Below, piece after piece: positions 32,618 to 41,424 of a stretch of 64,000 bases of DNA. The first letter of the stretch is position 1, and each line of letters begins with the position of its first letter. The notes under the pieces are model-generated. The model saw only the letters and a program-made list of their open reading frames with translations. It made no database searches and was not told where the DNA came from. Origin of the DNA: Cenarchaeum symbiosum A (GTDB lineage Archaea; Thermoproteota; Nitrososphaeria; Nitrososphaerales; Nitrosopumilaceae). The stretch lies in assembly GCA_000200715.1 (NCBI GenBank), contig DP000238.1, forward strand, positions 194,832-258,831, in the 5' to 3' direction. The translations under genes were made by a program, and so were the position numbers.

Positions 32618-33729
32618 CCATGAAGGCGCTCCGCGAGGTGGACCGGGGATTTCCCGGCACGATAGATACACTGCAGGAGCTGATAAGGCAGCCTAGCGTT
32701 TCTGCAAAAAATGAGGGGATAGAAGAGTGTGCATTGCTTGTGCACAGGATACTCAAGAGATCAGGGATAACCCCGGAGATACTGCGCATAAAGGGGGCCG
32801 CCCCCCTCGTATACGGCGAGGTCCGGTCCCGGGCAAATCCCGGCAGGACATTACTCTTTTACAACCATTATGACGTGCAGCCGGCAGAGCCGCTAGATCC
32901 CTGGGATCACCCTCCGTTTGGCGGAACAGTCCGGGGGAACAAGATATTCGGGCGCGGCGCCACCGACGACAAGGGGGAGCTGGTCACCAGGATAAAGGCA
33001 GTAGAGGCGTGCCTCCGGGCGGAAGGGGATGTGCCCTGCAATGTAAAGTTCGTAATAGAGGGCGAAGAGGAGACAGGCAGCGAGCACATCGGGGCCTATC
33101 TGAAAAAGTACAGAAAAAAGTTCGCGTGCGACGGAGTCATCTGGGAGTTTGGATATGTGGACAGCAGCGACAGGCCGGTCATAAGCCTGGGCATGAAAGG
33201 ATTGCTTTACGTGGAGCTATCCGTTACGGGGGCCAACCAGGACGCACATTCGAGCCTTGCCGTTCTCATAGAGAACCCCGCGTGGAGGCTAGTCTGTGCC
33301 CTGAATACAATGCGCGGCCCCGCAGGTACAGTCCTCATAAAGGACTGGTACCGGGAGGTAAAACCGCTTGGAAAAAGGGATGTACGGCTAGTCTCCAAAG
33401 AGCCGTTTGATGAGGCCGCATTCCGGCGCGAGTTTGGCATAGATAGATTTGTTGGCGGCATAAGGGGAACCGCGGCAAAAAAGGCCCTGGTATCTGGCGC
33501 GACATGCAACATAGCGGGCTTTCACTCTGGGTATGGCGGGGAGGGTGCCAAGACCGTATTGCCTGCAAAGGCGGTGGCAAAGGTCGACTTTAGGCTTGTT
33601 CCCGGCATGGATCCAAAAAAGCAAGAGGCCCGGCTCCGGCGCCACCTTCTATCGCATGGCTTTGGCGACATATCTGTGAAGGTATTCCACGGGGAGGCTG
33701 CCGCGCGCACAGACCTGGGCACAAGCTAG
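32614..33729 (+). CDS. M20-family metallopeptidase, cut by an in-frame TAG
   Basis: The 371 residues before the stop match an M20 dipeptidase or carboxypeptidase: first metal His in YNHYDVQP, bridging Asp in GRGATDDKGE, catalytic Glu pair in EGEEETGSEH, then the dimerisation domain. The TAG at 33727-33729 interrupts; the same frame continues for 78 codons with clear family sequence. The last zinc ligand (IHSANEY) lies after the TAG, so this product alone should be inactive. ATG overlaps the nnrD stop; a second ATG follows two codons later. Confidence 0.85.
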   Translation: MTMKALREVDRGFPGTIDTLQELIRQPSVSAKNEGIEECALLVHRILKRSGITPEILRIKGAAPLVYGEVRSRANPGRTLLFYNHYDVQPAEPLDPWDHPPFGGTVRGNKIFGRGATDDKGELVTRIKAVEACLRAEGDVPCNVKFVIEGEEETGSEHIGAYLKKYRKKFACDGVIWEFGYVDSSDRPVISLGMKGLLYVELSVTGANQDAHSSLAVLIENPAWRLVCALNTMRGPAGTVLIKDWYREVKPLGKRDVRLVSKEPFDEAAFRREFGIDRFVGGIRGTAAKKALVSGATCNIAGFHSGYGGEGAKTVLPAKAVAKVDFRLVPGMDPKKQEARLRRHLLSHGFGDISVKVFHGEAAARTDLGTS

Positions 33730-33966
33730 TCTCAGGATACTGTTGCAGCCGCAGATGAATCCTACGGCATCTCGGTCCTTACCGTATCGAACGCAGGCAC
33801 CGGCCCCATGCACCAGTTTTCCATACTGAATGCCCCGTGCGTGGCAATAGGGAGCACGCACGTCTTTTCAAGGATACACTCGGCAAATGAATACGCGCGA
33901 ACAGACCTGCTCAAAAAGACCACAAAGTGCATCTGCATACTATTGGACAGGTTCGCGCAGGACTAG
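33730..33966 (+). pseudogene. C-terminal remainder of the M20 peptidase, after the in-frame TAG
   Basis: In the same frame as the preceding gene: SQDTVAAADESYGISVLTV, then NAGTGPMHQF, VAIGSTHVFSRIHSANEY and a normal stop at 33964-33966. These are the conserved closing blocks of M20 peptidases. The restored protein would be about 450 residues, the family norm. Its stop shares CTAG with the convergent DoxX gene, as do three other gene pairs here. Confidence 0.8.
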
Positions 33967-34394
33967 TGGATGTACCGGGGCAGCTTTTTCACTATCTGGG
34001 CAAGCGCGATCCTTCCGGGGCCCGCCAGCATTATCACAAGGCACGAGGCAAGCAGTATGAGATCCAGCTCATAAGCCCCCTCTCCAGTGAGCGACCCCGC
34101 CCCCTTTACGACGAATATGGCACCCACCATTATCGCCGATATGACAGCGGCCGATATCCTGCTCAGCACGCCGATTATCAGCAGTATGCCGCCGACAAAC
34201 TCGCCCAGGGCCACCAGGGTTCCGAGCACGGGCCCTATGTCGGGGATTCCCACCATCGAGTCTACCATTCCAAAGAAACGCTCGCTGCCGAACTTGCCAA
34301 AGCCGTGTACGATGAATATCACGCCGATGGCGCTGCGCATTCCCATGAACGTTACGTCTACGAGCTTGTTCTCCTTGAATTCCGCAGTGGGCAT
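33963..34394 (-). CDS. DoxX-family membrane protein
   Basis: A 143-residue protein with four hydrophobic helices and the DoxX pattern (RSAIGVIFIVHGFGKFG; LGEFVGGILLIIGVLSR). ATG 34394 lies 26 bases from a TATA-like box at 34415-34424; an in-frame start at 34436 would cross that box. DoxX proteins are linked to quinone or thiosulfate redox and oxidative stress; the role here is unknown. Confidence 0.85.
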   Translation of the reverse strand: MPTAEFKENKLVDVTFMGMRSAIGVIFIVHGFGKFGSERFFGMVDSMVGIPDIGPVLGTLVALGEFVGGILLIIGVLSRISAAVISAIMVGAIFVVKGAGSLTGEGAYELDLILLASCLVIMLAGPGRIALAQIVKKLPRYIH

Positions 34395-34556
34395 GTGGGC
34401 CGCGCAATTCCGGGTTGATATAAGTCCATTGTTCATTCCACGCCGGAGTAATCGCGGGCGGCACGCCCATCCGTGCCTGCCGCCTAGTGCCTGCAGTATG
34501 CAACCGCCCCGTCTGCTAGAAAAACCCTTTAATTATCCCACGGAACCCCATCGATC

Positions 34557-35153
34557 ATGTCATACATGTATATGCCGGGTGCCACCGCAGTCGGCATTAC
34601 ATATGCAGGCGGGGTCATACTGGCCAGCGAAAAGAGGATCGCCTATGGCAACTTTCTCGTCAGCAAGAACACGCGCAAGACCTTTCAGATCACCCCATAC
34701 GTGGGGGCGGCATGCGCCGGGCTTGTCGCGGACATGCAGATCCTGTCCCTGCAGATATCGGCCCTGGCCAAGATCCGCAAGATGGATCTAAAGCGCGACA
34801 TACCGCCCAATTCGGTCGCAAAGATGATGTCCAACATGATGTACGAGAGGCGCTTCTTTCCACTGCTCACCCAGGTGATAGTCGGGGGGGTCGTAGGCGA
34901 GCCCGCAATCTATACGCTCGATTCGCTCGGCTCTGTCCTCCCGGATGAATATGCGGCAGTGGGGACCGGCGCCGAGATGGCGCTCGGCGTGCTCGATCCG
35001 CAGTTCAAGTCCGGCATGAGCGAAAAGGACGCAGTCGACCTTGCGGTCAGGGGCATCCGCTCTGCAGCCCTCCGGGATTCGTTTAGCGGCGACGGCCTGG
35101 ACATACTTGCACTAGATGCAAACGGAGCCAGAGAGATAGCCCAGGCCGCCTAG
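34557..35153 (+). CDS. psmB: Proteasome beta subunit without the catalytic threonine
   Basis: A 198-residue 20S beta-type subunit. The family expects G|TTTVG, with Thr1 exposed after cleavage; here the aligned residues are GATAVG (8-13), so Thr1 is Ala. Lys33 in GNFLVSKNTRK and the GTGAEMALGVLD region are conserved. It would be a structural, inactive beta subunit working with an active one encoded elsewhere, as in some crenarchaea. TATA TTTAATTA is about 27 bases upstream. Confidence 0.9.
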   Translation: MSYMYMPGATAVGITYAGGVILASEKRIAYGNFLVSKNTRKTFQITPYVGAACAGLVADMQILSLQISALAKIRKMDLKRDIPPNSVAKMMSNMMYERRFFPLLTQVIVGGVVGEPAIYTLDSLGSVLPDEYAAVGTGAEMALGVLDPQFKSGMSEKDAVDLAVRGIRSAALRDSFSGDGLDILALDANGAREIAQAA

Positions 35154-35623
35154 GCCCCGGTCTCTTTTGCGGCATTCCAGTACTTGTCGGATATGTAATG
35201 CAGGTTTTTTACTATCTCGCCCTTTTTCATGGCTTCCCCCTCGGAGCTTGTAGCCAGGGATCTTCCCACAGCTATGAACTTGTGCTGCGACTCTTCTACC
35301 ACGCATACTATGTCGCCGAGGCCGAACTCTGCAAACCCCGTTATGCCGGGCCTCATCACGTTTGCCCCCTTGCACATGAACGAGACCGCCCCCATGTCGA
35401 CGGTCACAGACGGGAACTTTTCCAATGTGTCCGTATCGGAGAGAAATGGCAGGTAGTCGTCGCCGGCCTTTAGCGCCTTGAAGCCGTCCCCCACTATCAG
35501 CTGGGCACCTGCCACCTCGTGGACGCGCAGGTTTCTCGTCTTTGGTATGGCTATGCCCCAGGCCGCCCCTATCTCGCCCAGGATTGCATTCGACTCGCTC
35601 TTTGATACAAAGTTGGACTTCAT
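35150..35623 (-). CDS. PUA-domain RNA-binding protein
   Basis: A 157-residue protein. The C-terminal half is a PUA domain (VTVDMGAVSFMCKGANVMRPGITGF, then GDIVCVVEESQHKFIAVGRSL), as in archaeal homologues of MCT-1/Tma20. It likely binds tRNA, rRNA or ribosomes. The ATG at 35623 overlaps the homoserine dehydrogenase stop as ATGA, so the two are coupled, and the stop shares CTAG with psmB. Confidence 0.82.
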   Translation of the reverse strand: MKSNFVSKSESNAILGEIGAAWGIAIPKTRNLRVHEVAGAQLIVGDGFKALKAGDDYLPFLSDTDTLEKFPSVTVDMGAVSFMCKGANVMRPGITGFAEFGLGDIVCVVEESQHKFIAVGRSLATSSEGEAMKKGEIVKNLHYISDKYWNAAKETGA

Positions 35624-36627
35624 TCCCGCGCCATCCCCGCCCGTATATCGAGCAGGTCCCTTATTATCGAGCTGGCAGTCTCTATACCGCCCGCCCCCCT
35701 GCCTATTATCGTCTGGGTCCCGGAATGCTCGGAGGTAAACGCCACCGCGTTGAGCGTGCCGTCCACACACAGCGGGTCGCCCACGGGGATCCTTTCCGGC
35801 GCCACGCGGAGCCCCCCGTCGCAGGTGGCCACTAGCTTGACTGCGCTGCCGGCGGCTGCCGCCTCCCTTATGTCGCCTGTATCCACGTTTCGTATCCCCG
35901 TCCTGTCCACGTCCCCCAGTGTAACCTTCATGCCCATTACCCAGTTGGCCAGTATGACAAGCTTTGCCGCCGCATCCAGGCCGTCAAGGTCGAGCGCCTC
36001 ATTGCGCTCCACATAGCCCCTGCCCTTTGCGTCGGCCAGGGCCTCCTCGTAGCTGCTCCCGCCTGCCATACCCGTCAGTATGTAGTTGGTGGTCCCGTTG
36101 AGTATGCCCGCAAAAGACGTGATCCTTTCTCCGCGGAGGCTCTTTTTTGCAAAATCCAGTATGGGCGTCCCCCCTCCTACCGTCCCGCTAAAGCGCAGCA
36201 TCACCCTGTTGTATTCTGCCAGCTCGGTAAGAGACGGAAACGAGAGCGCCAGCGGGCCCTTGTTGACGGATATCACATGCATGCCGCGCCCCATGGCCCC
36301 CGTTATGTGGGCCGTGCCGGGCTCTGCATTGGTATAATCGCTGACTGTGGTCTCGATCATCACGTCTGCATCTAGCCCTTCTATGAGCTCCCCGCCGGTC
36401 AGGCCTCCGCCCGCGCCGGGGTAGCCGCGCACAGAGCCTGCCTTTTTGGCCGCCACGAGCCTTTCGGGGTCAAGGCCCGACGGGTCTGTTGCGCTGCCCC
36501 CGCTGTCGGCTACGCCGACTATTCTTGCCTTGATCCCGTACCTGGCGTATAGGTCCTCGGATCTTGATTCTATAAGCTTGGCCAAGCTCTGGCCCACAAC
36601 CCCGAAGCCGCAGATTATTATCCTCAT
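35620..36627 (-). CDS. hom: Homoserine dehydrogenase
   Basis: A 335-residue NAD(P)-dependent enzyme of threonine and methionine synthesis. The Rossmann motif is IICGFGVVGQSL; the family signature appears in FSGTVGGGTPILDFAKKSLRG, and catalytic and substrate residues lie in GILNGTTNYIL and GYVERNEALDLDGLDAAAKL. No ACT domain is attached. It is followed by the PUA gene with overlap and preceded by a membrane-anchored protein 27 bases upstream. Confidence 0.93.
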   Translation of the reverse strand: MRIIICGFGVVGQSLAKLIESRSEDLYARYGIKARIVGVADSGGSATDPSGLDPERLVAAKKAGSVRGYPGAGGGLTGGELIEGLDADVMIETTVSDYTNAEPGTAHITGAMGRGMHVISVNKGPLALSFPSLTELAEYNRVMLRFSGTVGGGTPILDFAKKSLRGERITSFAGILNGTTNYILTGMAGGSSYEEALADAKGRGYVERNEALDLDGLDAAAKLVILANWVMGMKVTLGDVDRTGIRNVDTGDIREAAAAGSAVKLVATCDGGLRVAPERIPVGDPLCVDGTLNAVAFTSEHSGTQTIIGRGAGGIETASSIIRDLLDIRAGMARE

Positions 36628-36654
36628 GGCCCGGCGGCGTGCCCGCGCGCCGCG

Positions 36655-37107
36655 CTAGGAGTCATTGTCCCACTCGGTGAGAAAGTACTGGTATCTCTCC
36701 GCGTGGACCGGCGAATCGGGTGTCACGTACCACACGTTGAGGGCCGACTTGTCCCCGTGGAGCTGGTCGCAGGGGAGCATGATGGTCTCTGTATCGTTGT
36801 CAAACCGGAGATCGGCCGCCAGCCTCTCGCCCTGTGCAAAGTAGCTGTGCTCGATGATCGGCTGGAAGCGCTCGGCGCTGACCGTGCAGGTGCCGCCGTT
36901 GCGCTCCATCAGGTTGACCGGTATGAAGCTCTTTACTATATACCGCTCGTGCACCTCGTCCCAGTTGGTCGAGCCGTACCCGGAGAGGAGGCTTGCCAAA
37001 AGGGAGTTCTCTACGCGCTCGGAGAGTGTGTCTACGCCCACCGCGTACACTATGCCCACTGCGGCAGCGACGGCGACTCCGATTATTATCAGGGGTTTGA
37101 GTTCCAT
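36655..37107 (-). CDS. Membrane-anchored hypothetical protein
   Basis: A 150-residue protein with one N-terminal hydrophobic helix (residues 6-25) and an extracytoplasmic-looking domain with two cysteines (GTCTVSAER, MLPCDQLHGD) that could form a disulfide. No domain is recognised and no TATA box sits at the usual distance. It precedes hom by 27 bases on the same strand. Confidence 0.65.
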   Translation of the reverse strand: MELKPLIIIGVAVAAAVGIVYAVGVDTLSERVENSLLASLLSGYGSTNWDEVHERYIVKSFIPVNLMERNGGTCTVSAERFQPIIEHSYFAQGERLAADLRFDNDTETIMLPCDQLHGDKSALNVWYVTPDSPVHAERYQYFLTEWDNDS

Positions 37108-37232
37108 GGCTATATCCCTGCCGCAAAGGTTGCTGCGGGGCCGGATGTGCGCGACGTGGGTGTGTCGCGGTGCCGGCTGCCCGTGCTTGTGTTCACGGTT
37201 TTGGGGGCCGATCCGCGTGCTTATAATCTTTT

Positions 37233-37632
37233 TTATGAAACTCGGCCGTCTTTTTCAAAGTCAAGGGACAGCGAGTTTATGCAGTATCTGAGGCCGGACG
37301 GCTTGGGGCCGTCGTCAAAGACGTGGCCCAGGTGGGCGCCGCACCCCCCGCAGTTCACCTCGGTCCTCATCATGCCGAGGCTCCTGTCCTCTATATGCTC
37401 TATGCCGCTGCCCGGGAGTCTCCTGGGCAAAGCTCGGCCAGCCGGTCCCGGAGTCGAACTTTGCATCCGATCCAAAGAGCTTTTTGCCGCAGCAGACGCA
37501 CAGGTATGTCCCGCCGTCCTTGCGGGCCAGATGCTCCCCCGAAAAGGGCGCCTCCGTTCCCTTGTTGACGCACACCTCGTACTGTTCCGGCGTGAGCCTC
37601 TCCTTTGCATCCTGGGGAATCCTGTCAGCCAA
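37233..37632 (-). pseudogene. msrB: Methionine sulfoxide reductase B, frameshifted
   Basis: The first part (TTG 37632, 29 bases from GTTATAATCC at 37657-37666) reads through [11 protein letters not shown] and [11 protein letters not shown]. Near 37411-37425 the family sequence moves to another frame: [29 protein letters not shown] and [12 protein letters not shown] with the catalytic Cys, ending at 37233. Zinc Cys pairs lie on both sides of the break. The enzyme would reduce methionine R-sulfoxide. As given the gene cannot make a complete enzyme without a frameshift. Confidence 0.8.
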
Positions 37633-37657
37633 CTGTACAGGGAAATGCCGTTTCCCG

Positions 37658-39274
37658 TTATAATCCCTTTCTCTTCTCTTCTGCCCTCTTTTCAGATGAT
37701 ATCCTCTCGAGGCCGCGGCCGCGCATGTCGGCGTATTTTATTATCGAGGAGAGCAGGGGGTGCTTTTTCCGCACCATGTACAGCATATCCTGGGCAGTCC
37801 TCCTGTAATCCTCGTGGCCCTGGGGGGACGTCCTGAGCTCTATCAGGTGGGCAGCCTCCCTCAGGTTGAGCCGCATGAAATACGGATAGTTGTACCCAAA
37901 GTTTACGACATACTGGGCCTCTTCTGGCATCCTGCCCCGCATCTTTTCAAAGGCCGACTTGGAGCCGTCCAGGCACTCTGTGTACTCTTTTTCACGCCCG
38001 ATATCTGGCACCTCCCGGGGGACCTCGTATCCGTGGTCTGTTGTCAGCAGCTGCCTCTCCATGGTGAGCACCCGGTGCCTGTGCAAGTCGCGGAACATGC
38101 CAAAGTTTGTCAGCAGGTCAAAGGTATAGTACGTCATCTCAAACGCCCTGTGGGGCCTGTGCCTCCTGTTCCTCCTCAGGCCGGCAAACCCGCTGATTAT
38201 CTTGCCCTTTTCGTTCATTGGGATCTTTTTGGCCGCACTGATCATGGCGCCAAGCGGGCTGCCAGGCGCCTGGTCGTAGGCGAGCGCGGCCACCACCCTG
38301 TCCATGGCCCTGCTTTCTGGCTCCCATTCCACCAGCTTTACCTTGGACTTGGGGCCCCCCGAGTTTACAAAACGATTCGAGGCCAGCCATTTAGACGCCC
38401 TCCGGACCCTCTGAAGGTACTCTTGCATCTCGACTCCGTGCGCGCCGTCGGCCCTCCTTACAAATGCGCCAAGCACGCCTTCAAGCTCGGCCCTGATCAG
38501 TTCCGCAAGCCGGCGCTCTTCGTGCAGCTTTGAGGCGCGGAGAACAGATAGCAGGTATTCAAACGCCCTCCCGTTGCCCGTTATTCCCACGTTGGTCAGG
38601 GCGGATGCCGGGAGCAGTCCCCTGAGCACGTCAAGCGCCTTGGCCTTTGTGGACCTGGAATATGCGGCCTCTGCGGATTTAATGTCGTCTTTTTCTTTGA
38701 GCCTGCCGAATAGCTTGCGGCTGCCGTCCGACGAGTCTTGAAAGGAGTATCTGCCTATGGGGTTTCTCTCCTTGATGTACGGTATCATCTCTTTTAGCAG
38801 GCGCGAGTATGTGTCAAACGAGAGGTTGCATGCGTTGACGTAGGTGTCCGCGTGCCTGCTCTCCATGATTCCGGGCCCGCGGTAGAACCTGTACTTGCCT
38901 CCTTCCTTTGCGTCCCATGATACATACCGCGACGACTTTTCGAGGTATGAGAGCCCCAGGCGCCTGTCCTCTATGCTCTTTACGGCTATGTTGGATAGGC
39001 CCTCTATTGCGATCTGCGCCTCGCCGAGCTCTGCCACGGAATCGTCGCCGTACTCGACGAGCACCCTCTCGTAGAACTTTTCACCGCGGCCTTTCTTTCC
39101 GCGGAACTCGTCAAGAAAGACGCGCCGCATGCTCTTGCCGGTCCTGCTGTACCTTGACATCAGGGCGCCGCGGTCGGCCTGGCGGGGCGTGGTTATGGCA
39201 AAGACCGGCCTGTCGTGGTTGGAAAAGTGCCCGCGCATGGCCCTCTTTTCTGTCGCGGTGAACTTTTCGGCCAA
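37658..39274 (-). CDS. Tandem ThyX-like protein
   Basis: A 538-residue protein with two ThyX-like halves. The N-terminal half contains [21 protein letters not shown] and EKSSRYV; the C-terminal half contains [17 protein letters not shown], aligned with the ThyX motif RHRxxSxNExS, though the Ser/Asn/Glu positions are changed. ThyX normally has one such domain of about 220 residues. Flavin-dependent thymidylate synthesis is possible, but the altered motif makes another or partial activity likely. TTG start, TATA-like AAATATAGAT about 30 bases upstream. Confidence 0.75.
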   Translation of the reverse strand: MAEKFTATEKRAMRGHFSNHDRPVFAITTPRQADRGALMSRYSRTGKSMRRVFLDEFRGKKGRGEKFYERVLVEYGDDSVAELGEAQIAIEGLSNIAVKSIEDRRLGLSYLEKSSRYVSWDAKEGGKYRFYRGPGIMESRHADTYVNACNLSFDTYSRLLKEMIPYIKERNPIGRYSFQDSSDGSRKLFGRLKEKDDIKSAEAAYSRSTKAKALDVLRGLLPASALTNVGITGNGRAFEYLLSVLRASKLHEERRLAELIRAELEGVLGAFVRRADGAHGVEMQEYLQRVRRASKWLASNRFVNSGGPKSKVKLVEWEPESRAMDRVVAALAYDQAPGSPLGAMISAAKKIPMNEKGKIISGFAGLRRNRRHRPHRAFEMTYYTFDLLTNFGMFRDLHRHRVLTMERQLLTTDHGYEVPREVPDIGREKEYTECLDGSKSAFEKMRGRMPEEAQYVVNFGYNYPYFMRLNLREAAHLIELRTSPQGHEDYRRTAQDMLYMVRKKHPLLSSIIKYADMRGRGLERISSEKRAEEKRKGL

Positions 39275-39322
39275 CAGGAATGGGGCTGCAGCGCCGGTAT
39301 TATCTATATTTGCGTGCGGCTC

Positions 39323-39610
39323 TTACTGCTTGCCCATCTTTAGCACGTCGGGCGCGCCCTCGGTCCTCTCCTGGTTGCCCTTGGCCTGCCACTTTTGCAG
39401 CACGCTCCTGAATGTCTCGGCATCCGCCTCATTCTCCGTGTACATGACCACAGTGACCCATTTGCCCATGCCGGCCCTGCCTCCTGCTGCATTCATCCAA
39501 AAGTCGTTGGGAAGGGACTGCAGGGCCTTGTTCTCTGGGTCCTTTGCAAGATCCATCCAGCGCTTTGATACCACCTCTAGTATCTGGTCGAGGCCGCTTC
39601 TATCAAGCAT
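39323..39610 (-). CDS. Hypothetical protein
   Basis: A 95-residue protein that looks like a small alpha/beta domain (KWVTVVMYTENEADAETFRSVL). TATA-like CTTAAAATC (about 39634-39642) is 28 bases before the ATG. Family unknown. Confidence 0.65.
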   Translation of the reverse strand: MLDRSGLDQILEVVSKRWMDLAKDPENKALQSLPNDFWMNAAGGRAGMGKWVTVVMYTENEADAETFRSVLQKWQAKGNQERTEGAPDVLKMGKQ

Positions 39611-39749
39611 GGATATGGTAGAATATAGGGGGATTTTAAGATTAGCGTGCGGGTCTCAGGACGGCCCTGCACAGGGTAAAACTATTCTAACCAAAACTTG
39701 AAAGCTTGCTAACACTTTATCGGTTATATATCGACCCGGATTCCGGGCC

Positions 39750-40571
39750 ATGAGCAACGACGACATGAGGATCATCGGCAAGGCTGTAAAGGACATGTAC
39801 GGCACACCGGTGGGAAAGGTCGTCGGCGCCATGACCGACATAGACGGCACAGTCCTGTCGGCAGGCGTCGACTGCGGCTCCCGCGGGCTGGTGCAGGTCC
39901 CCTTTGAGCAGCTGGTGATCCAGGGCGACGTTGTCATCTTCATCCCCAAGTGGAGGCTGGACTCACAGAGGCTGCTCCGCGAAAAGGGGCTCACCCTGAG
40001 GCGCCTCCGGGCACTCATGGAGATAGTCTCTGAGAATGACGAGATGAAAGACGACGCGTCCATGGTCAACGAAAAGTACAGGTCGCAGCTTGCCACCTTT
40101 GATGAGCCGGAAAAAGAGATCAATTCCCGGCTTCAGGAGAGGCTCAGCGAGCTCGACGAGCAGATGAAGTCGGTCAAGATGCTAGTCTTCGATGCCAGGA
40201 TACAGTTCAAGAGCGGCGAGATACCAGAGTCCGTCTTTGAATCGGTCCGGGCGCAGACGGCTGGCATGATCGAGCGGATCACCCACGAGAACGCCGAGAT
40301 ATCCAACGTCCAGCGGAGAATCGCAGACCTTGGTATCGATGTCCGGGAGGCGCTAGACGCATCGCCGGCGCACCTTCAGGACTCGGCGCTATCATACCTG
40401 GGCGACCAGCCCGAGGCGGAGTCCAAGCTTCCAGAGGCACCGCAGGCAGAACCACAGCCCGCCATCTCTGCAGAGGCCTTTCCCGAGCCTCCGCAGTCCG
40501 GGACCGCCGAGGTCGAGCACGCAGCGCAGCCCGAGAGGGCCGACTGGCTTACAAGAATGGAGACACAGTAG
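39750..40571 (+). CDS. cdvA: Cell division protein CdvA
   Basis: A 273-residue protein with an N-terminal PRC-barrel (IIGKAVKDMYGTPVGKVVG, VQVPFEQLVIQGDVVIFIPKW, residues 8-67), a long coiled coil (about 70-205) and a Pro/Ala/Glu-rich linker ending in WLTRMETQ, which may be the ESCRT-III-binding end. CdvA is the membrane-proximal, archaea-specific part of the Cdv division machinery and recruits CdvB. TATA box TTATATAT is about 25 bases upstream. CdvB and CdvC are not in the window. Confidence 0.85.
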   Translation: MSNDDMRIIGKAVKDMYGTPVGKVVGAMTDIDGTVLSAGVDCGSRGLVQVPFEQLVIQGDVVIFIPKWRLDSQRLLREKGLTLRRLRALMEIVSENDEMKDDASMVNEKYRSQLATFDEPEKEINSRLQERLSELDEQMKSVKMLVFDARIQFKSGEIPESVFESVRAQTAGMIERITHENAEISNVQRRIADLGIDVREALDASPAHLQDSALSYLGDQPEAESKLPEAPQAEPQPAISAEAFPEPPQSGTAEVEHAAQPERADWLTRMETQ

Positions 40572-40608
40572 CTCCCATCTTTTTCTTTATTCTATATACA
40601 GGCGCGCA

Positions 40609-41424
40609 TCAGCCCGCCGATGCAAACAGGTACGGCGTGCCCTCTGTCTGGTCGACAGTCCACATTGTGGGCAGGATGACAGTCTCCTTTACATGCAGGC
40701 CGTGCTTTTCGATTAGCGGCCCCCATCCGGAGAGCTCCCTGTGCCGCGCGCCCCGGGCCCTGCCGCCTGCCAGGACAAACACGGATCCCTCCAGCCGGGG
40801 CACCCGGGAGACCCCGTCCATGACTCCGCCGGCTAGCATCTCGCCGACTTCTGGCAATCCACCTATTGCAAAGCATGTGCTCTCGTATCTTACAGCAGAA
40901 TAGTCGTATCTGGTGGCGTCCGCTATGACGGGATCAAACCGGGCGCCTGTGCTGTCAGCCATCTTCTCTTGAAGGGAGACTAGACCCGGGTCTATCTCTA
41001 TGCCGGTGCTATTCATGCCGAGGACAGCCGCACAGTATGCTATCCTGCCGTCGCCAGAGCCCACATCCACCATCCCTGAACAGCCCATCCTGAGGGCTGT
41101 TTTCGCAAGCAGGTATGCCGAGATTATCCACGTGGGGTAGAATGGCGCATAGCTTGTATCGTGCTTTGTGCTGTCCAGCCAGTGGTTGTTGATGTCCCCT
41201 TCGTATACTGTGCACCGTTCTCCTGATATTACCTCTTCAAAGGAGGACTCGTACAGGGGGCTGCTCCTGGCAAACCGGTGCAGCATCTCAAGATGGCCAG
41301 GCTCCGCCCCGAGTACTGCCGCATCGGACGGGACTGCCTCGTACATCTGATAGCTACCATGGTATGATTTTGCGAGTCCTTTTCTTATGGATTCTGCCGC
41401 CTCTGCGGGCCCCACTAGAACCAC
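40609..41424 (-). CDS. Class I SAM-dependent methyltransferase
   Basis: A 271-residue protein. The SAM-binding motif I is [13 protein letters not shown] and the following acidic end is TGIEID; a motif like [11 protein letters not shown] follows. The substrate is unknown. The first ATG overlaps the end of the FEN1 gene by 10 bases, so the two are probably cotranscribed. A GTG at 41415 is an alternative start. Confidence 0.8.

Noticed and set aside
33727-33729. TAG as pyrrolysine codon in the M20 gene
   Set aside because: Pyrrolysine is known from methanogens and some bacteria; many other genes here use TAG as a normal stop, and no pyrrolysine genes were seen.
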